From Bifidobacterium platyrrhinorum (GTDB lineage Bacteria; Actinomycetota; Actinomycetes; Actinomycetales; Bifidobacteriaceae): 64,000 nt of DNA. The position numbers and the translations under genes are program-made. The number at the start of each line of letters is the position of its first letter. The first letter of the stretch is position 1. The stretch covers positions 124,001 to 188,000 of the forward strand of contig NZ_WHZV01000004.1 of assembly GCF_010667645.1 (NCBI RefSeq). The letters run 5' to 3'. Below the pieces are notes generated by a model, which was not told the origin of the DNA, did not search any database, and saw nothing but the letters and a program-made list of their open reading frames with translations. Shown in pieces: positions 47,524 to 55,917 of this stretch.

Positions 47524-50500
47524 ATGCACACGAAGTCGCCAATGGCCGAACGCATACGCATCGTGATCTGGGCCGTGCTGGCGGTGATCGTCGCCGTCGC
47601 CATGCTGTTCGTCTGCTCCACGCCCGCCATGGCCGAAAACACCGCGGCCGGCGTCACCCAGACCGGCGGCAACGACGCCAACGGCAACGCCGCGGGTGCC
47701 GGCAACAGCGGCTCCGACAAATCCGGTGACACGGGTTCGTCGTCCGGTGACGCCTCGACCGGAGGCTCTGGTTCGTCGTCCGATTCCAACCCCGATACGT
47801 CCAGCAACGGCAACGCTTCCGGCGAATCCACTGGTTCCGATTCAGACACGGCACAGTCCGATGACGCAGCGGATAAGGGCGCGTCGGGTAACGCCCAGTC
47901 CGATGGGGCCAAGGCCGCGGCGGATGATGCCGCCACACAGTTCATTGCCGATTTGAAAGACCCGTGCGATACGGGCCAGACTGCGCGCACCATCACGGTC
48001 ACCAGTGACATCACGCTGACGACGACAGGTATCCATCCCCAATGCAATATCACCGTCGTGTCCGACGGCAATCCGCACACCATCACATGGGGTGGCAGCG
48101 GTTCCGTGCTGTGGATTGATCCCAATCGTTCGTTTACCATCGGCAGTTCAACGGACTCCAAGGCCAATAACCTGACGTTCACCAACAACGGCAACGCCAA
48201 GGACAATCCCAGCAATGCCGAGAACCCGTTGTTCCACAATTACGGCACCGTAACCATAGACGGCGGCACGTTCAAGGATAGTGCCGCCGCGAATGGCTCC
48301 GTTGTGCTGAATGCCAAAACACTGACCATCAACGGTGGCACGTTCATCAACAACAAAGCCACCGGGGTCGGTGGCGGTGTCGTTTATCAAAATGTCGAGA
48401 ACGAGCACAAAACTCCGGCTACCACGGTCACTGGCGGTACGTTCTCGTACAACCGCCAGGATCCGGGAACATGTGACACCGATGCGACCGCTGACGTGTG
48501 CGAGCAGGAAGCCTTCGGTGGTGGCGCCATCCACACGGCTTCCGGCGAACTGACGATTAAGGGCAACGTCACGTTTGACCATAATTCCGCCAAAAGCTGG
48601 GGATTCCGCTCCGGCGGCGGCGCCGTATGGGCGCAAGGCAAGCTCTGGGTGAAGAACAGTACCGATGGCACTGGCAGCCCCTCCTTCACGAACAACTGGG
48701 CTTCGGTCGCCGAACCGGGGAAGGATATTCTTCGTGGCGGTGCGGGAGGCGCAATCTTCCTGAACGGCGAAGGTTCGCTCGCATACCTGATGGGCGGCAA
48801 GTTCGAGAACAACGCTTCAGGATATTTGGGTGGTGCCATATATACGGAGGAGGACTCTACCACATATGTGGGCAAGTCGGTGGCGTATGCCAATATCGCC
48901 GGTCATTTCGGCGGTGGCCTATGGTTCTGCCCGTCGGGCGCCTCGGTATCCTCCAAGAGCGGCAACATCGCGTTGTTCGATAACAGCGTTGAAGACACCA
49001 TCGACGCCAATACTTCGAACGCGAAGGACGGCAAGAAACCGGATGCCGAAACCATGGCGGGTGACGACTTCGCCATCATGAACCCATGGTTCAAGTGGGA
49101 GCATTACAACAGGGCGATGCCGCCGAACTACTTCCAGCTGCTGTCATCGTGGTTCACGAGCAGGGCGAGTGCCGCGGTCGACTGGTATTGGGATGGTACA
49201 CCCAAAAAGGAATCCAGCGGATATTACGACTCTTGGCTACCGTATCAGACAGTTCGTCAGGATCGTGGCGCCGTCCTCACCGACACGTCCGCGACCAAGA
49301 GGTACAAGGATGCCGATGAACAGACGCGTGAGAACCAGCGGATCAAGTACGCGTCCACGGTCCTGTGCCTGTATGCGGATGATGGGCAGAAGGCGACCTG
49401 CAACAACAAAGCCAAGGAAAACAGCTGGGACAATCCGGAATACATCGGCACGGGCGTCGCGCTGAAGGCGATTCCCAAGAGCGATGCCGTGAAGGACAAT
49501 GCCAAGCGCAACGCTTCACTGACTCTGACCGGCAACCGTGCCCGATTGTCCGGCGGTGCGTTCGGCAGCAACGGCGTGATTTCGTTCTCCTCGCCGTATT
49601 CCGCCACGTGGAAGAAAGCCGAGGGCGCCGACGGCACCACGGATGAGGCGAAGTTGCGTCCCGGATCCGAGTGGACGTTGAGCACTACCGATGGCGGTCC
49701 GATGAATGAGGATTTCCGCCCCGCGGATTGCCAGGTGAATGACGGCGCGACGACGACCGGCGGCAGCTGCTGGCAGACCGGCGCCGACGGCAAGAAGACG
49801 GTCGTCATCAGGGATAACGGCGGTCGCGACAACAACTCCGATGACGGCGTGATCAGCGTCGATAATCTCGCGGTGGGAACATATGAGCTGACCGAGCTCA
49901 CGCCTCCACCGGGGTATGAGAAGACCGAGAACACGTATACGTTCACCATTGAAGCCGTCACACCGGGTCAGGCCCCTAAGGAGCCTCAGCTGATGGTGAA
50001 GAAAGCGGATGGTTCCACGTCTCCGGTCAACGGGAACGTCATCGGCAATAAGCTGACGACCGGTTCCGTCAGTTGGCAGAAGATCGGCGATGGCGAGACC
50101 ACTCAATCCTTGGGCGGTTCGCATTGGAAGGTCATGGATGCGGAGGGTAAGAAGGTCATCGACGGCTTCTCCGACATCCAGGACTGCGATACGACCAGTA
50201 CGGATGCCAAGGCATGTGACGGAAAGATCGATACGGATCCCGCTACCGGACGATTCACCATTAAGGGATTGCCCACGGGCGCCGAGAAGACGACGTACCG
50301 ACTCGTCGAGACCCAGGCTCCGGAAGGTTACATATTGCCTGCGAACACGTATTACGAGTTCACCTTGGATAAGGACGGTAACGTGGCGTGGATCGGGCTG
50401 ACGATTGCACAGTTCAAGAACACGCCGTTGAAGCTTTCCTGGGACAAGGTCGATTCTTCCAAGGACCACAACAGGATTGAAGGTTCGGAATGGTCCATCA

Positions 50501-51033
50501 CCGCGGGAACGTGGAATGAGTCCACGAAGACCTTCACTCCTGGGAATGATGCCAAGGCGATGTCCGTCGTGGATTGCTCCACATCGGAATGCGCAAGCAA
50601 ACCCAGTGGCACGGAGTCGTACACGGACGTCGATCAGGAGCCCGGCCAGATTTCGATCACCGCTATCAAGGCCGGAACATACCGACTCGTCGAGACGAAG
50701 GCTCCCAAGGGATACCAGTTGCCGAATGCTAACGACACGTTTGCCATTGTCACGGTGACGGCCGATGGAGGCGTGCACATGGACCGGTATGGCGAATGGA
50801 GCCAGGCGACCGACGGCGGTTCCTCGACATGCGTCGTTTCGAATGGCGTTCAGACCACGGCGGCTGAAGCTGGTTGTCAGTTGACCAATCACGTTATTCC
50901 GATTTCGGCGCTGCCGTTCACCGGTGGGGTCGACGCGCGCGACTGGCTGCTGTTCGGCGGCATCGCCGCCGTGGCCGCCGCCATCACACTTGCCCTGATC
51001 AACGAATATCGCAAGAGAAAGGGGCTGGCCTGA
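47524..51033 (+). CDS. fimB: Large LPXTG pilus/surface protein (FimB-like)
   Basis: An 1169-residue cell-wall protein, probably the tip or minor pilin. A signal peptide ends at AMA-EN. Residues about 30-150 are a serine/glycine/aspartate-rich linker; about 150-480 hold parallel beta-helix repeats (GGTFKDSAAANG, GGTFINNKA, GGAIHTASGE); about 690-1110 are SpaA-like Ig domains with three E-boxes (YELTELTPPPGY, YRLVETQAPEGY, YRLVETKAPKGY). The C-terminus is LPFTG, a membrane helix and KRKGLA. fimA follows after 249 bases containing hairpins. Confidence 0.88.
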   Translation: MHTKSPMAERIRIVIWAVLAVIVAVAMLFVCSTPAMAENTAAGVTQTGGNDANGNAAGAGNSGSDKSGDTGSSSGDASTGGSGSSSDSNPDTSSNGNASGESTGSDSDTAQSDDAADKGASGNAQSDGAKAAADDAATQFIADLKDPCDTGQTARTITVTSDITLTTTGIHPQCNITVVSDGNPHTITWGGSGSVLWIDPNRSFTIGSSTDSKANNLTFTNNGNAKDNPSNAENPLFHNYGTVTIDGGTFKDSAAANGSVVLNAKTLTINGGTFINNKATGVGGGVVYQNVENEHKTPATTVTGGTFSYNRQDPGTCDTDATADVCEQEAFGGGAIHTASGELTIKGNVTFDHNSAKSWGFRSGGGAVWAQGKLWVKNSTDGTGSPSFTNNWASVAEPGKDILRGGAGGAIFLNGEGSLAYLMGGKFENNASGYLGGAIYTEEDSTTYVGKSVAYANIAGHFGGGLWFCPSGASVSSKSGNIALFDNSVEDTIDANTSNAKDGKKPDAETMAGDDFAIMNPWFKWEHYNRAMPPNYFQLLSSWFTSRASAAVDWYWDGTPKKESSGYYDSWLPYQTVRQDRGAVLTDTSATKRYKDADEQTRENQRIKYASTVLCLYADDGQKATCNNKAKENSWDNPEYIGTGVALKAIPKSDAVKDNAKRNASLTLTGNRARLSGGAFGSNGVISFSSPYSATWKKAEGADGTTDEAKLRPGSEWTLSTTDGGPMNEDFRPADCQVNDGATTTGGSCWQTGADGKKTVVIRDNGGRDNNSDDGVISVDNLAVGTYELTELTPPPGYEKTENTYTFTIEAVTPGQAPKEPQLMVKKADGSTSPVNGNVIGNKLTTGSVSWQKIGDGETTQSLGGSHWKVMDAEGKKVIDGFSDIQDCDTTSTDAKACDGKIDTDPATGRFTIKGLPTGAEKTTYRLVETQAPEGYILPANTYYEFTLDKDGNVAWIGLTIAQFKNTPLKLSWDKVDSSKDHNRIEGSEWSITAGTWNESTKTFTPGNDAKAMSVVDCSTSECASKPSGTESYTDVDQEPGQISITAIKAGTYRLVETKAPKGYQLPNANDTFAIVTVTADGGVHMDRYGEWSQATDGGSSTCVVSNGVQTTAAEAGCQLTNHVIPISALPFTGGVDARDWLLFGGIAAVAAAITLALINEYRKRKGLA

Positions 51034-51098
51034 CATGCGCTCCTCTTCCCGGTTCCGGAACCGACATGACGGCGTCCGGCACCGGGAAGGGACGATGA

Positions 51099-51115
51099 GC
51101 CTCCCGACGGGAGGC
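51099..51115 (+). other. Hairpin between fimB and fimA (1)
   Basis: GCCTCCC-GAC-GGGAGGC, 66 bases after the fimB stop, without a T-run. Confidence 0.5.
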
Positions 51116-51206
51116 GGCCGCCACAGGCGGCTGGAGGAGAAGGACACGACGGGATGAACGAACCGTCCCGAACCGTTCGCTCCTCATAACTGAACAGGAC
51201 TTGCGG

Positions 51207-51238
51207 ATCGCGGAGGCTTTCGCCTCTGCCTCCGCGAT
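51207..51238 (+). other. Hairpin between fimB and fimA (2)
   Basis: ATCGCGGAGGC pairs perfectly with GCCTCCGCGAT around ten bases, 45 bases before fimA. No T-run follows. It could be an mRNA processing or stability site giving more fimA than fimB message. Confidence 0.6.
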
Positions 51239-51282
51239 TGCAGAAGACAGTAAACAGAAGAAACAAGAAAGAAGGGTTTCTC

Positions 51283-52545
51283 ATGAAGATGAGGAAACTA
51301 TTCGCCGGCCTCGCGGCCGCGGCCACCCTCTTCGGCGGCCTCGCCTTCGGCGCCACCACCGCCAACGCGGCCGACGGGGGTGCCGACATCAGCGGCAACA
51401 CCATTGAGGTCACTACGACTGATTCCCAGCAGTTCTATAAGGACATCAATCAGACGCAGCTGCGTGAGTTCAAGTACGTGAAGCTCGCCAGCTATGAACT
51501 GGTTGCCAATAACAAGGGCGTGAACCTCAAGGGGGCTGTGCAGCAGGATGCCTCTATCGGTGATAATAAGACCGTGGCCGATGCGTTCACGACTCTCGGC
51601 TATGACGATGCCGCAAAGGAGAAGTACGCCGATCCGTGGGTGTGGTTCGGCAATACATCGCACGATGCGACGGCTTTGAAGACTTTCACGCAGTCTTTGG
51701 CCTCGCTGGCGGAAACTCCCATTATTCCGACGCCTTCTACCGAGAAGACAACCCTCACGTTCAAATTCGATGGAACCGATGCGGGTGCTGGTCTTTACCT
51801 GATTGTGGATCAGTCCGGTGATTTGACGGTTGAAGATAACACTACCCATACGTTGAAGTGGACGGGTATGGCTCCTATCCTTGCGGGCACTGCCATTACG
51901 GGCATTACCGTTCCTGGCGCGGACGGTAGTGTGATTCAGGGCGTTGGTGACGGAAGGGTCGAACTGAAGAGCGATAGGACCGATACCCCGAAGAGCGGTG
52001 TGTCTTGGGAAAAGGTTGCCGCGAACGGCACCACCGCTTTGAAGGGGGCTGAGTTCAGGGTCTATGAAGGTTCGAACCTTTCTGACGATGTCCTCAAGGA
52101 TGCAAACCAGGCGTTGAAGTTTGTCGCTACGAATACTCCGGGCACCTACAATCTGGCTGGCAAGGAAGATCGGAATACGACCGTGACCCTCACCAATGCG
52201 AGCAATGGCTCTTTCGTGCTTCAGGGGCTGAAGATCAGCACTACGTACACTGTTGTGGAGACCAAGGTACCGGATGGATACGCCCAGTACTTCGCGAAGT
52301 TTGAGGTCACTACGGGTGCCAATGCTCAAACTGTTCCCACTTATACGAGCAAGGACATTTGGGGTCTTGCCGGTGATGTCAGCAAGGATGGACACAAGGT
52401 TAAGAACGTGCAGAACATCACCCAGCTGCCGAAGACCGGTGCCGCCGGCATTGCTATGTTCGGCATCGCCGGTCTGCTCCTCGCGGCCGCCGCCGGAACC
52501 GTCTTCGTGAAGTCCCGCTCCACCAAGCGCGCTCTTCGTGCCTAA
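51283..52545 (+). CDS. fimA: Fimbrial major pilin, LPXTG type (FimA-like)
   Basis: A 420-residue pilin. Signal peptide MKMRKLFAGLAAAATLFGGL runs to a TANA-AD cleavage site; the C-terminus has LPKTG, a membrane helix and RSTKRALRA. A SpaA-like domain (VSWEKVAANGTTALKGAEF) carries the E-box TYTVVETKVPDGY. A canonical YPK pilin motif was not found; the lysine used for polymerisation is not identified. Codon use is less GC-biased than neighbouring genes. AGAAGGG precedes the ATG at 51283; the frame upstream to 51238 is unlikely. Confidence 0.88.
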   Translation: MKMRKLFAGLAAAATLFGGLAFGATTANAADGGADISGNTIEVTTTDSQQFYKDINQTQLREFKYVKLASYELVANNKGVNLKGAVQQDASIGDNKTVADAFTTLGYDDAAKEKYADPWVWFGNTSHDATALKTFTQSLASLAETPIIPTPSTEKTTLTFKFDGTDAGAGLYLIVDQSGDLTVEDNTTHTLKWTGMAPILAGTAITGITVPGADGSVIQGVGDGRVELKSDRTDTPKSGVSWEKVAANGTTALKGAEFRVYEGSNLSDDVLKDANQALKFVATNTPGTYNLAGKEDRNTTVTLTNASNGSFVLQGLKISTTYTVVETKVPDGYAQYFAKFEVTTGANAQTVPTYTSKDIWGLAGDVSKDGHKVKNVQNITQLPKTGAAGIAMFGIAGLLLAAAAGTVFVKSRSTKRALRA

Positions 52546-52560
52546 AATTAATTACTGATG

Positions 52561-52612
52561 AATGCGGTGGATGGTGGAAATCCTTTTCATCATCCACCGC
52601 ATTTGTTTTATT
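52561..52612 (+). terminator. Terminator of the pilus operon
   Basis: AATGCGGTGGATG pairs perfectly with CATCCACCGCATT around 17 bases and is followed by TGTTTTATTT. Confidence 0.9.
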
Positions 52613-52636
52613 TGATGATTTTGGAGATTGGTTAAA

Positions 52637-52921
52637 ATGTGCCCCAAAGATGCGGTCGATTATATCGAGAATCTTCGCGAATACCCCTATGAATATGCTA
52701 TAGAGCAAGTAAAGAGTGATCAAAAAAGTCGCGATGAGTGGATTGATATCCTTTTATATTTGAATAGTATTGAAATGAATGCTGCCTTTGGCGATAAGTC
52801 ACACGATAATTGGCCTAAGCATGATGATGTTATTGACTCTTTAAAAAGGGTTATAATTGATACAATTAAGAGAATAAATGATAAAGAAATAGAAGGCAAA
52901 AGCCTGTGGAATAAATTATAA
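52637..52921 (+). CDS. AT-rich orphan protein
   Basis: A 94-residue acidic/basic soluble protein (MCPKDAVDYIENLREYPYEY at the start, ending KSLWNKL) of no recognised family. Its base composition is far more AT-rich than the rest of the window, pointing to recent acquisition. It reads as mostly helical. Start: ATG at 52637, with a weak GGAG 11 bases upstream. It stands alone after the pilus terminator. It may be an immunity, antitoxin or phage-type protein, but nothing here proves that. Confidence 0.55.
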   Translation: MCPKDAVDYIENLREYPYEYAIEQVKSDQKSRDEWIDILLYLNSIEMNAAFGDKSHDNWPKHDDVIDSLKRVIIDTIKRINDKEIEGKSLWNKL

Positions 52922-53016
52922 TATATAATATAATGCATATTCCTTTCCTAGATAATCAGAATTACATGCATTTATAAGTCATGCAATCTGACGTGTACAA
53001 ACCCCGGCGCCATGTT

Positions 53017-53331
53017 TCATGGAATATGGTAAAAGAAGGTCTGTCGGATCGATTGCCGGGCCTTAAACATATTACTTGGAGAATGTGCCTGTTGCCGCAC
53101 TGGGCTATTGGCATCAAGTAGGAAGTCGTAGGCGCTCATGGTGAGGATGCCATGAGCGTCTCGTGTGGGTTTGACGATGTCATGTACCAGGACGATTTTC
53201 TGAAAACTGTCGTCCAATGCGAGCAGTGATGCCTTTTCCTGCGCGACCTTTTCCTCCGTGGGCAGCTGATACACCGACTGGATGTAATACCGCCGGTGGC
53301 CGAGATTCGCCGCAAAGTTAGTCGTCAGCCT
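53017..53331 (-). pseudogene. 3' remnant of a DUF4143-type AAA ATPase gene
   Basis: A 104-codon open stretch ending in a stop. Residues read FAANLGHRRYYIQSVYQLP, then EEKVAQEKASLLALDDSFQK and later TMSAYDFLLD, the C-terminal end of the common bacterial AAA ATPase/DUF4143 proteins. The ATPase core and most of DUF4143 are missing; upstream of F at about 53316 the sequence loses homology and hits a stop at 53332. It is a decayed fragment. Confidence 0.75.
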
Positions 53332-53366
53332 CTAAGCTCCCAGCACAGCTCGCCGTCGTGAACGTT

Positions 53367-53408
53367 CTACTGAAGATTACTGACATAAGTGTCACTGAAA
53401 TTCAATAG
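53367..53408. promoter_or_regulatory. 42-bp palindromic operator-like site, copy 1
   Basis: CTACTGAA ... TGACATAAGTGTCA ... TTCAATAG, an imperfect palindrome. The second copy starts 51 bases to the right. Confidence 0.6.
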
Positions 53409-53417
53409 ATTGGCGTT

Positions 53418-53459
53418 CTACTGAATTTTTTTGACATATATGTCACTGAAATTCAGTAG
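53418..53459. promoter_or_regulatory. 42-bp palindromic operator-like site, copy 2
   Basis: CTACTGAATTT at one end and AAATTCAGTAG at the other, with the perfect palindrome TGACATATATGTCA in the middle. It is the better-preserved twin. Both lie between the ATPase remnant and the duplicated element and are flanked by GCGTTCTAC-like bases. Confidence 0.65.
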
Positions 53460-53482
53460 AGGCGGGGATGGAGCGGCGAACG

Positions 53483-53752
53483 GAAAGGCCCGGCGGTTTA
53501 TGCCGTCGGGCCTTGGTGAAGGAGAGAGGAAGAAGAGAGAAGGGTTCAATTATGGGGTGTTCAGTTATGGTTGTGGGGGCTGTGAGCCTCGCCGTGTCGC
53601 GGGATCGGTGGCCGATGTCCGATCGGCGGGTTCGCCGTTCGGTGTTCGGTTGTTGTTCCCGTTCGCCGGTGACTCCTATATAACCGCACCTATCTCAACG
53701 CAACGATGCGATACCCTCACAACACCGACAGCATCCCCTGAAAGAATCATGA
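53483..53752 (-). ncRNA. Candidate small RNA gene, copy A of a duplicated element
   Basis: On the minus strand GTTGCG-N16-TATATA (53699-53704 and 53677-53682) is a promoter candidate. About 150-170 bases later the RNA has two CATAAYTGAAC blocks, a pyrimidine tract containing TCCTCTCTCCTTC, and the terminator hairpin at 53485-53514 ending in TTT. No protein frame is shared with copy B. Orientation rests on the T-run and promoter; a plus-strand reading is possible. Confidence 0.35.
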
Positions 53753-53885
53753 ACATGAGGGAATCGTGGCGCGATTCCGGAGATGGTGATACCGGTGAAA
53801 GCACAGGCGTCGAGGTCGATCTGATGCGGTGGGCGTTGTACGGGGGAAAATAGCGCGCAGGGGCGACCATAAACGAGTGGCATCG

Positions 53886-54156
53886 TCGCACTCAATCACC
53901 AGACCACACGTTTCGTTGGTGAGGGCGACGAATGGTTTCGCACTCACCAACGAAACAGCGACTTGCAGGGTTGAGTGCAAAGGGAGTCGTCGCACTCAAC
54001 CACGCAATCAACGAAAGTCGTGTTGAGTGCGGTGCGCTATCGGCGGAATGACGCCATTCCTATGGATTCCCATGGACTCTGTTACAGGACGCCTTCGCAC
54101 TCAACACGAAAAGTCGCGTCCGTGGCCATTGAGGGAGACCGGAATCATCGCACCCA
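53886..54156. repeat. TCGCACTCAAC array with 52-53 bp period
   Basis: TCGCACTCA-type half-sites start at 53886, 53938, 53990, 54095 and 54148 (one register is skipped). Inverted partners GTTGAGTGC occur at 53970 and 54023. This fills the interval between copies A and B; no gene is visible. Confidence 0.75.
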
Positions 54157-54249
54157 ACGCGTGTTCTCCCCGGATTGGAGTTGAGGGCGAGCATGCGGCG
54201 GACAAGCACGGCAACAGGAACGAACACGCAACAACAAGACAACAAGACG

Positions 54250-54546
54250 ACAAGAGAAAGGCCCGGCGGTCGATCCGCCGGGCCCTGAGAGAAGGAGAGA
54301 GGAAAAGAAGAAGGGTTCAGTTATGAGGTGTTCGGTTATGGTTATGAGGCCGCTGCAGGTGGCCCCGCCGCGCCGCGGAATCGGTGCCCGGATTCCGGCC
54401 GCTGCGAATCCACCCATCGGTGAAATCCATCGGCCGGTGCCCGATCATCGTTCCCGTTCGCCGGTGACTCCTATATAACCGCGCATTCCTCAACGCAACG
54501 ATGCGATACCCTCACAACACCGGCAACATCCTCTGAAAGAATCATG
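54250..54546 (-). ncRNA. Candidate small RNA gene, copy B
   Basis: The right 97 bases (54450-54546) match copy A (53655-53751) with seven changes and no gap, including GTTGCG-N16-TATATA. The pyrimidine tract and CATAAYTGAAC blocks are kept. The terminator is a perfect ten-base-pair stem GGCCCGGCGG/CCGCCGGGCC (54260-54284) followed on the minus strand by TTTCTCTT. The middle differs from copy A. It starts 12 bases from the capA stop and could also serve as capA 3' end. Confidence 0.38.
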
Positions 54547-54557
54547 GGCACAAACGC

Positions 54558-55877
54558 TCACAGCGCCAGCGTGCCCACGCCCGTCCCCTCGTCGAACTCC
54601 AGCTTCGTTCCGTACGGCTCGCTCATCGCGTTGAGACGGTCCACGATCGCCCGCGCCTCCTCGACGGTCGCACGCCGCGGAATACCACGCAGGGCGTGAC
54701 GCTCCTCGTTCATGCGCAGACGCGTCGGCACCACCGTGACGGACTTCACGCCCGTGTCCGGGTCCACGTCGATGGCCGCGAAGCAACTCGTGTCGAACCG
54801 CTCGTCGCCGTAGAAGCCCTGCGGTTCGCCGTTCGCGTCGCGGCGGCGCATCTGGTGCAGGTCGGACGGGTAGGAGTCGTCCGCCAACGCGTACTTCTGG
54901 AACATCTCCACCGGCACACGCGCCGACGTCTCGAAATCGGAGACCAGACTGCCCAGCGAATAGAAGATCACACCGTCACGGTAGCGGTCGATGCCGCGCA
55001 GCATGTGCGGGCCATGGCACAGCACCAGATCGGCGCCCGCCTCCACGAACGCATGGCACGCGTCCACGATGAACGGCGCCGGCTGCGCGTGGTACCAGCC
55101 GTCCTGCTCGCCCTCGTGCGCGTGGATGCTCACGATCACCACGTCCGCCGTGCCCTTCGCGTCGCGGATCGCACGGCAATTCGCCTCCACGTCGCGCGGG
55201 TCGGCCTGCCACACGAGCCGAGCCTGCGACCCCTTGCGCACCTTCACCGCGTTCGGCACGCCGAAGTTGAACCAGTTCGGATCCTTGTTCTCGCGGATCT
55301 CCACACGGTCGGTCTCGCGGTGCGTGCGCGTCGTGCCCAACGCCTCGTCGATCGCACGCAACTGCTCGTACTGCGATTCGGGCAGTTCCACTGACACGTT
55401 CCAGCGCAGCGGGTTCAGACCCGGTCGCGCCGCGCCCCACGGCGAGGCGTCGGAGGCGAGGAAGTCCGCGGCCGCCGTGGTGGCCGTGCCCACCAGGCCG
55501 ATGCGCGCATCGGCCACGTCGGCGAACACCGGGCGGCGCGCCTCGGCCAGCGTGCGTCCCAGACCCGCCGGCGTGAGCCCGCGCTCCTCGAACGCGCGCA
55601 ACGTGTCCAGCACGCCCACATGGCCATAATCGCCCGTGTGGTTGTTCGCGCCGGAGACGAGGTTCACGCCCAACGACTTCAACTCGTCCACGGCCCACGG
55701 GTGCGAGCCGAGCGTGTAGCCCTCCGGGTAGGCGGGGGTGTCATACGCCGGCGTGGTGAACTCGGCGTTCGTGAACACGGCGTCCGCCGCGTCCAGCAGC
55801 GACACGAGCTCGGGGTCGATGCGCTTGCGGAGGTTGCGGCTCGCGAACAGCGCGTCGCCGGTGGCGATGATTCTCAT
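54558..55877 (-). CDS. CapA-family metallophosphatase-like protein
   Basis: A 439-residue protein of the CapA/PgsA family (named for poly-gamma-glutamate capsule synthesis). Metal-ligand motifs are TGDALF, NAEFTTP, GANNHTGDYG and the histidine pair in VSIHAHEGEQDGW and LCHGPHM. No signal peptide is seen at the chosen ATG, unlike capsule-linked CapA. It follows the ABC transporter genes after 40 bases on the same strand, with AAGGA upstream, so it may process a transported compound. Confidence 0.85.
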   Translation of the reverse strand: MRIIATGDALFASRNLRKRIDPELVSLLDAADAVFTNAEFTTPAYDTPAYPEGYTLGSHPWAVDELKSLGVNLVSGANNHTGDYGHVGVLDTLRAFEERGLTPAGLGRTLAEARRPVFADVADARIGLVGTATTAAADFLASDASPWGAARPGLNPLRWNVSVELPESQYEQLRAIDEALGTTRTHRETDRVEIRENKDPNWFNFGVPNAVKVRKGSQARLVWQADPRDVEANCRAIRDAKGTADVVIVSIHAHEGEQDGWYHAQPAPFIVDACHAFVEAGADLVLCHGPHMLRGIDRYRDGVIFYSLGSLVSDFETSARVPVEMFQKYALADDSYPSDLHQMRRRDANGEPQGFYGDERFDTSCFAAIDVDPDTGVKSVTVVPTRLRMNEERHALRGIPRRATVEEARAIVDRLNAMSEPYGTKLEFDEGTGVGTLAL

Positions 55878-55917
55878 ATGTCCTTCACCTGCTTCGTCGT
55901 AGGAGGGGATGCGCGCC

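Noticed and set aside
53431..53853. 140-codon ORF over copy A
   Set aside because: It starts inside a palindrome, shares no frame with copy B, and has no recognisable domain.
54490..54786. 98-codon minus-strand ORF over the capA 3' end
   Set aside because: It overlaps capA in another frame; the shared tail with copy A (CCRCCEGIASLR) comes from the repeated non-coding block.
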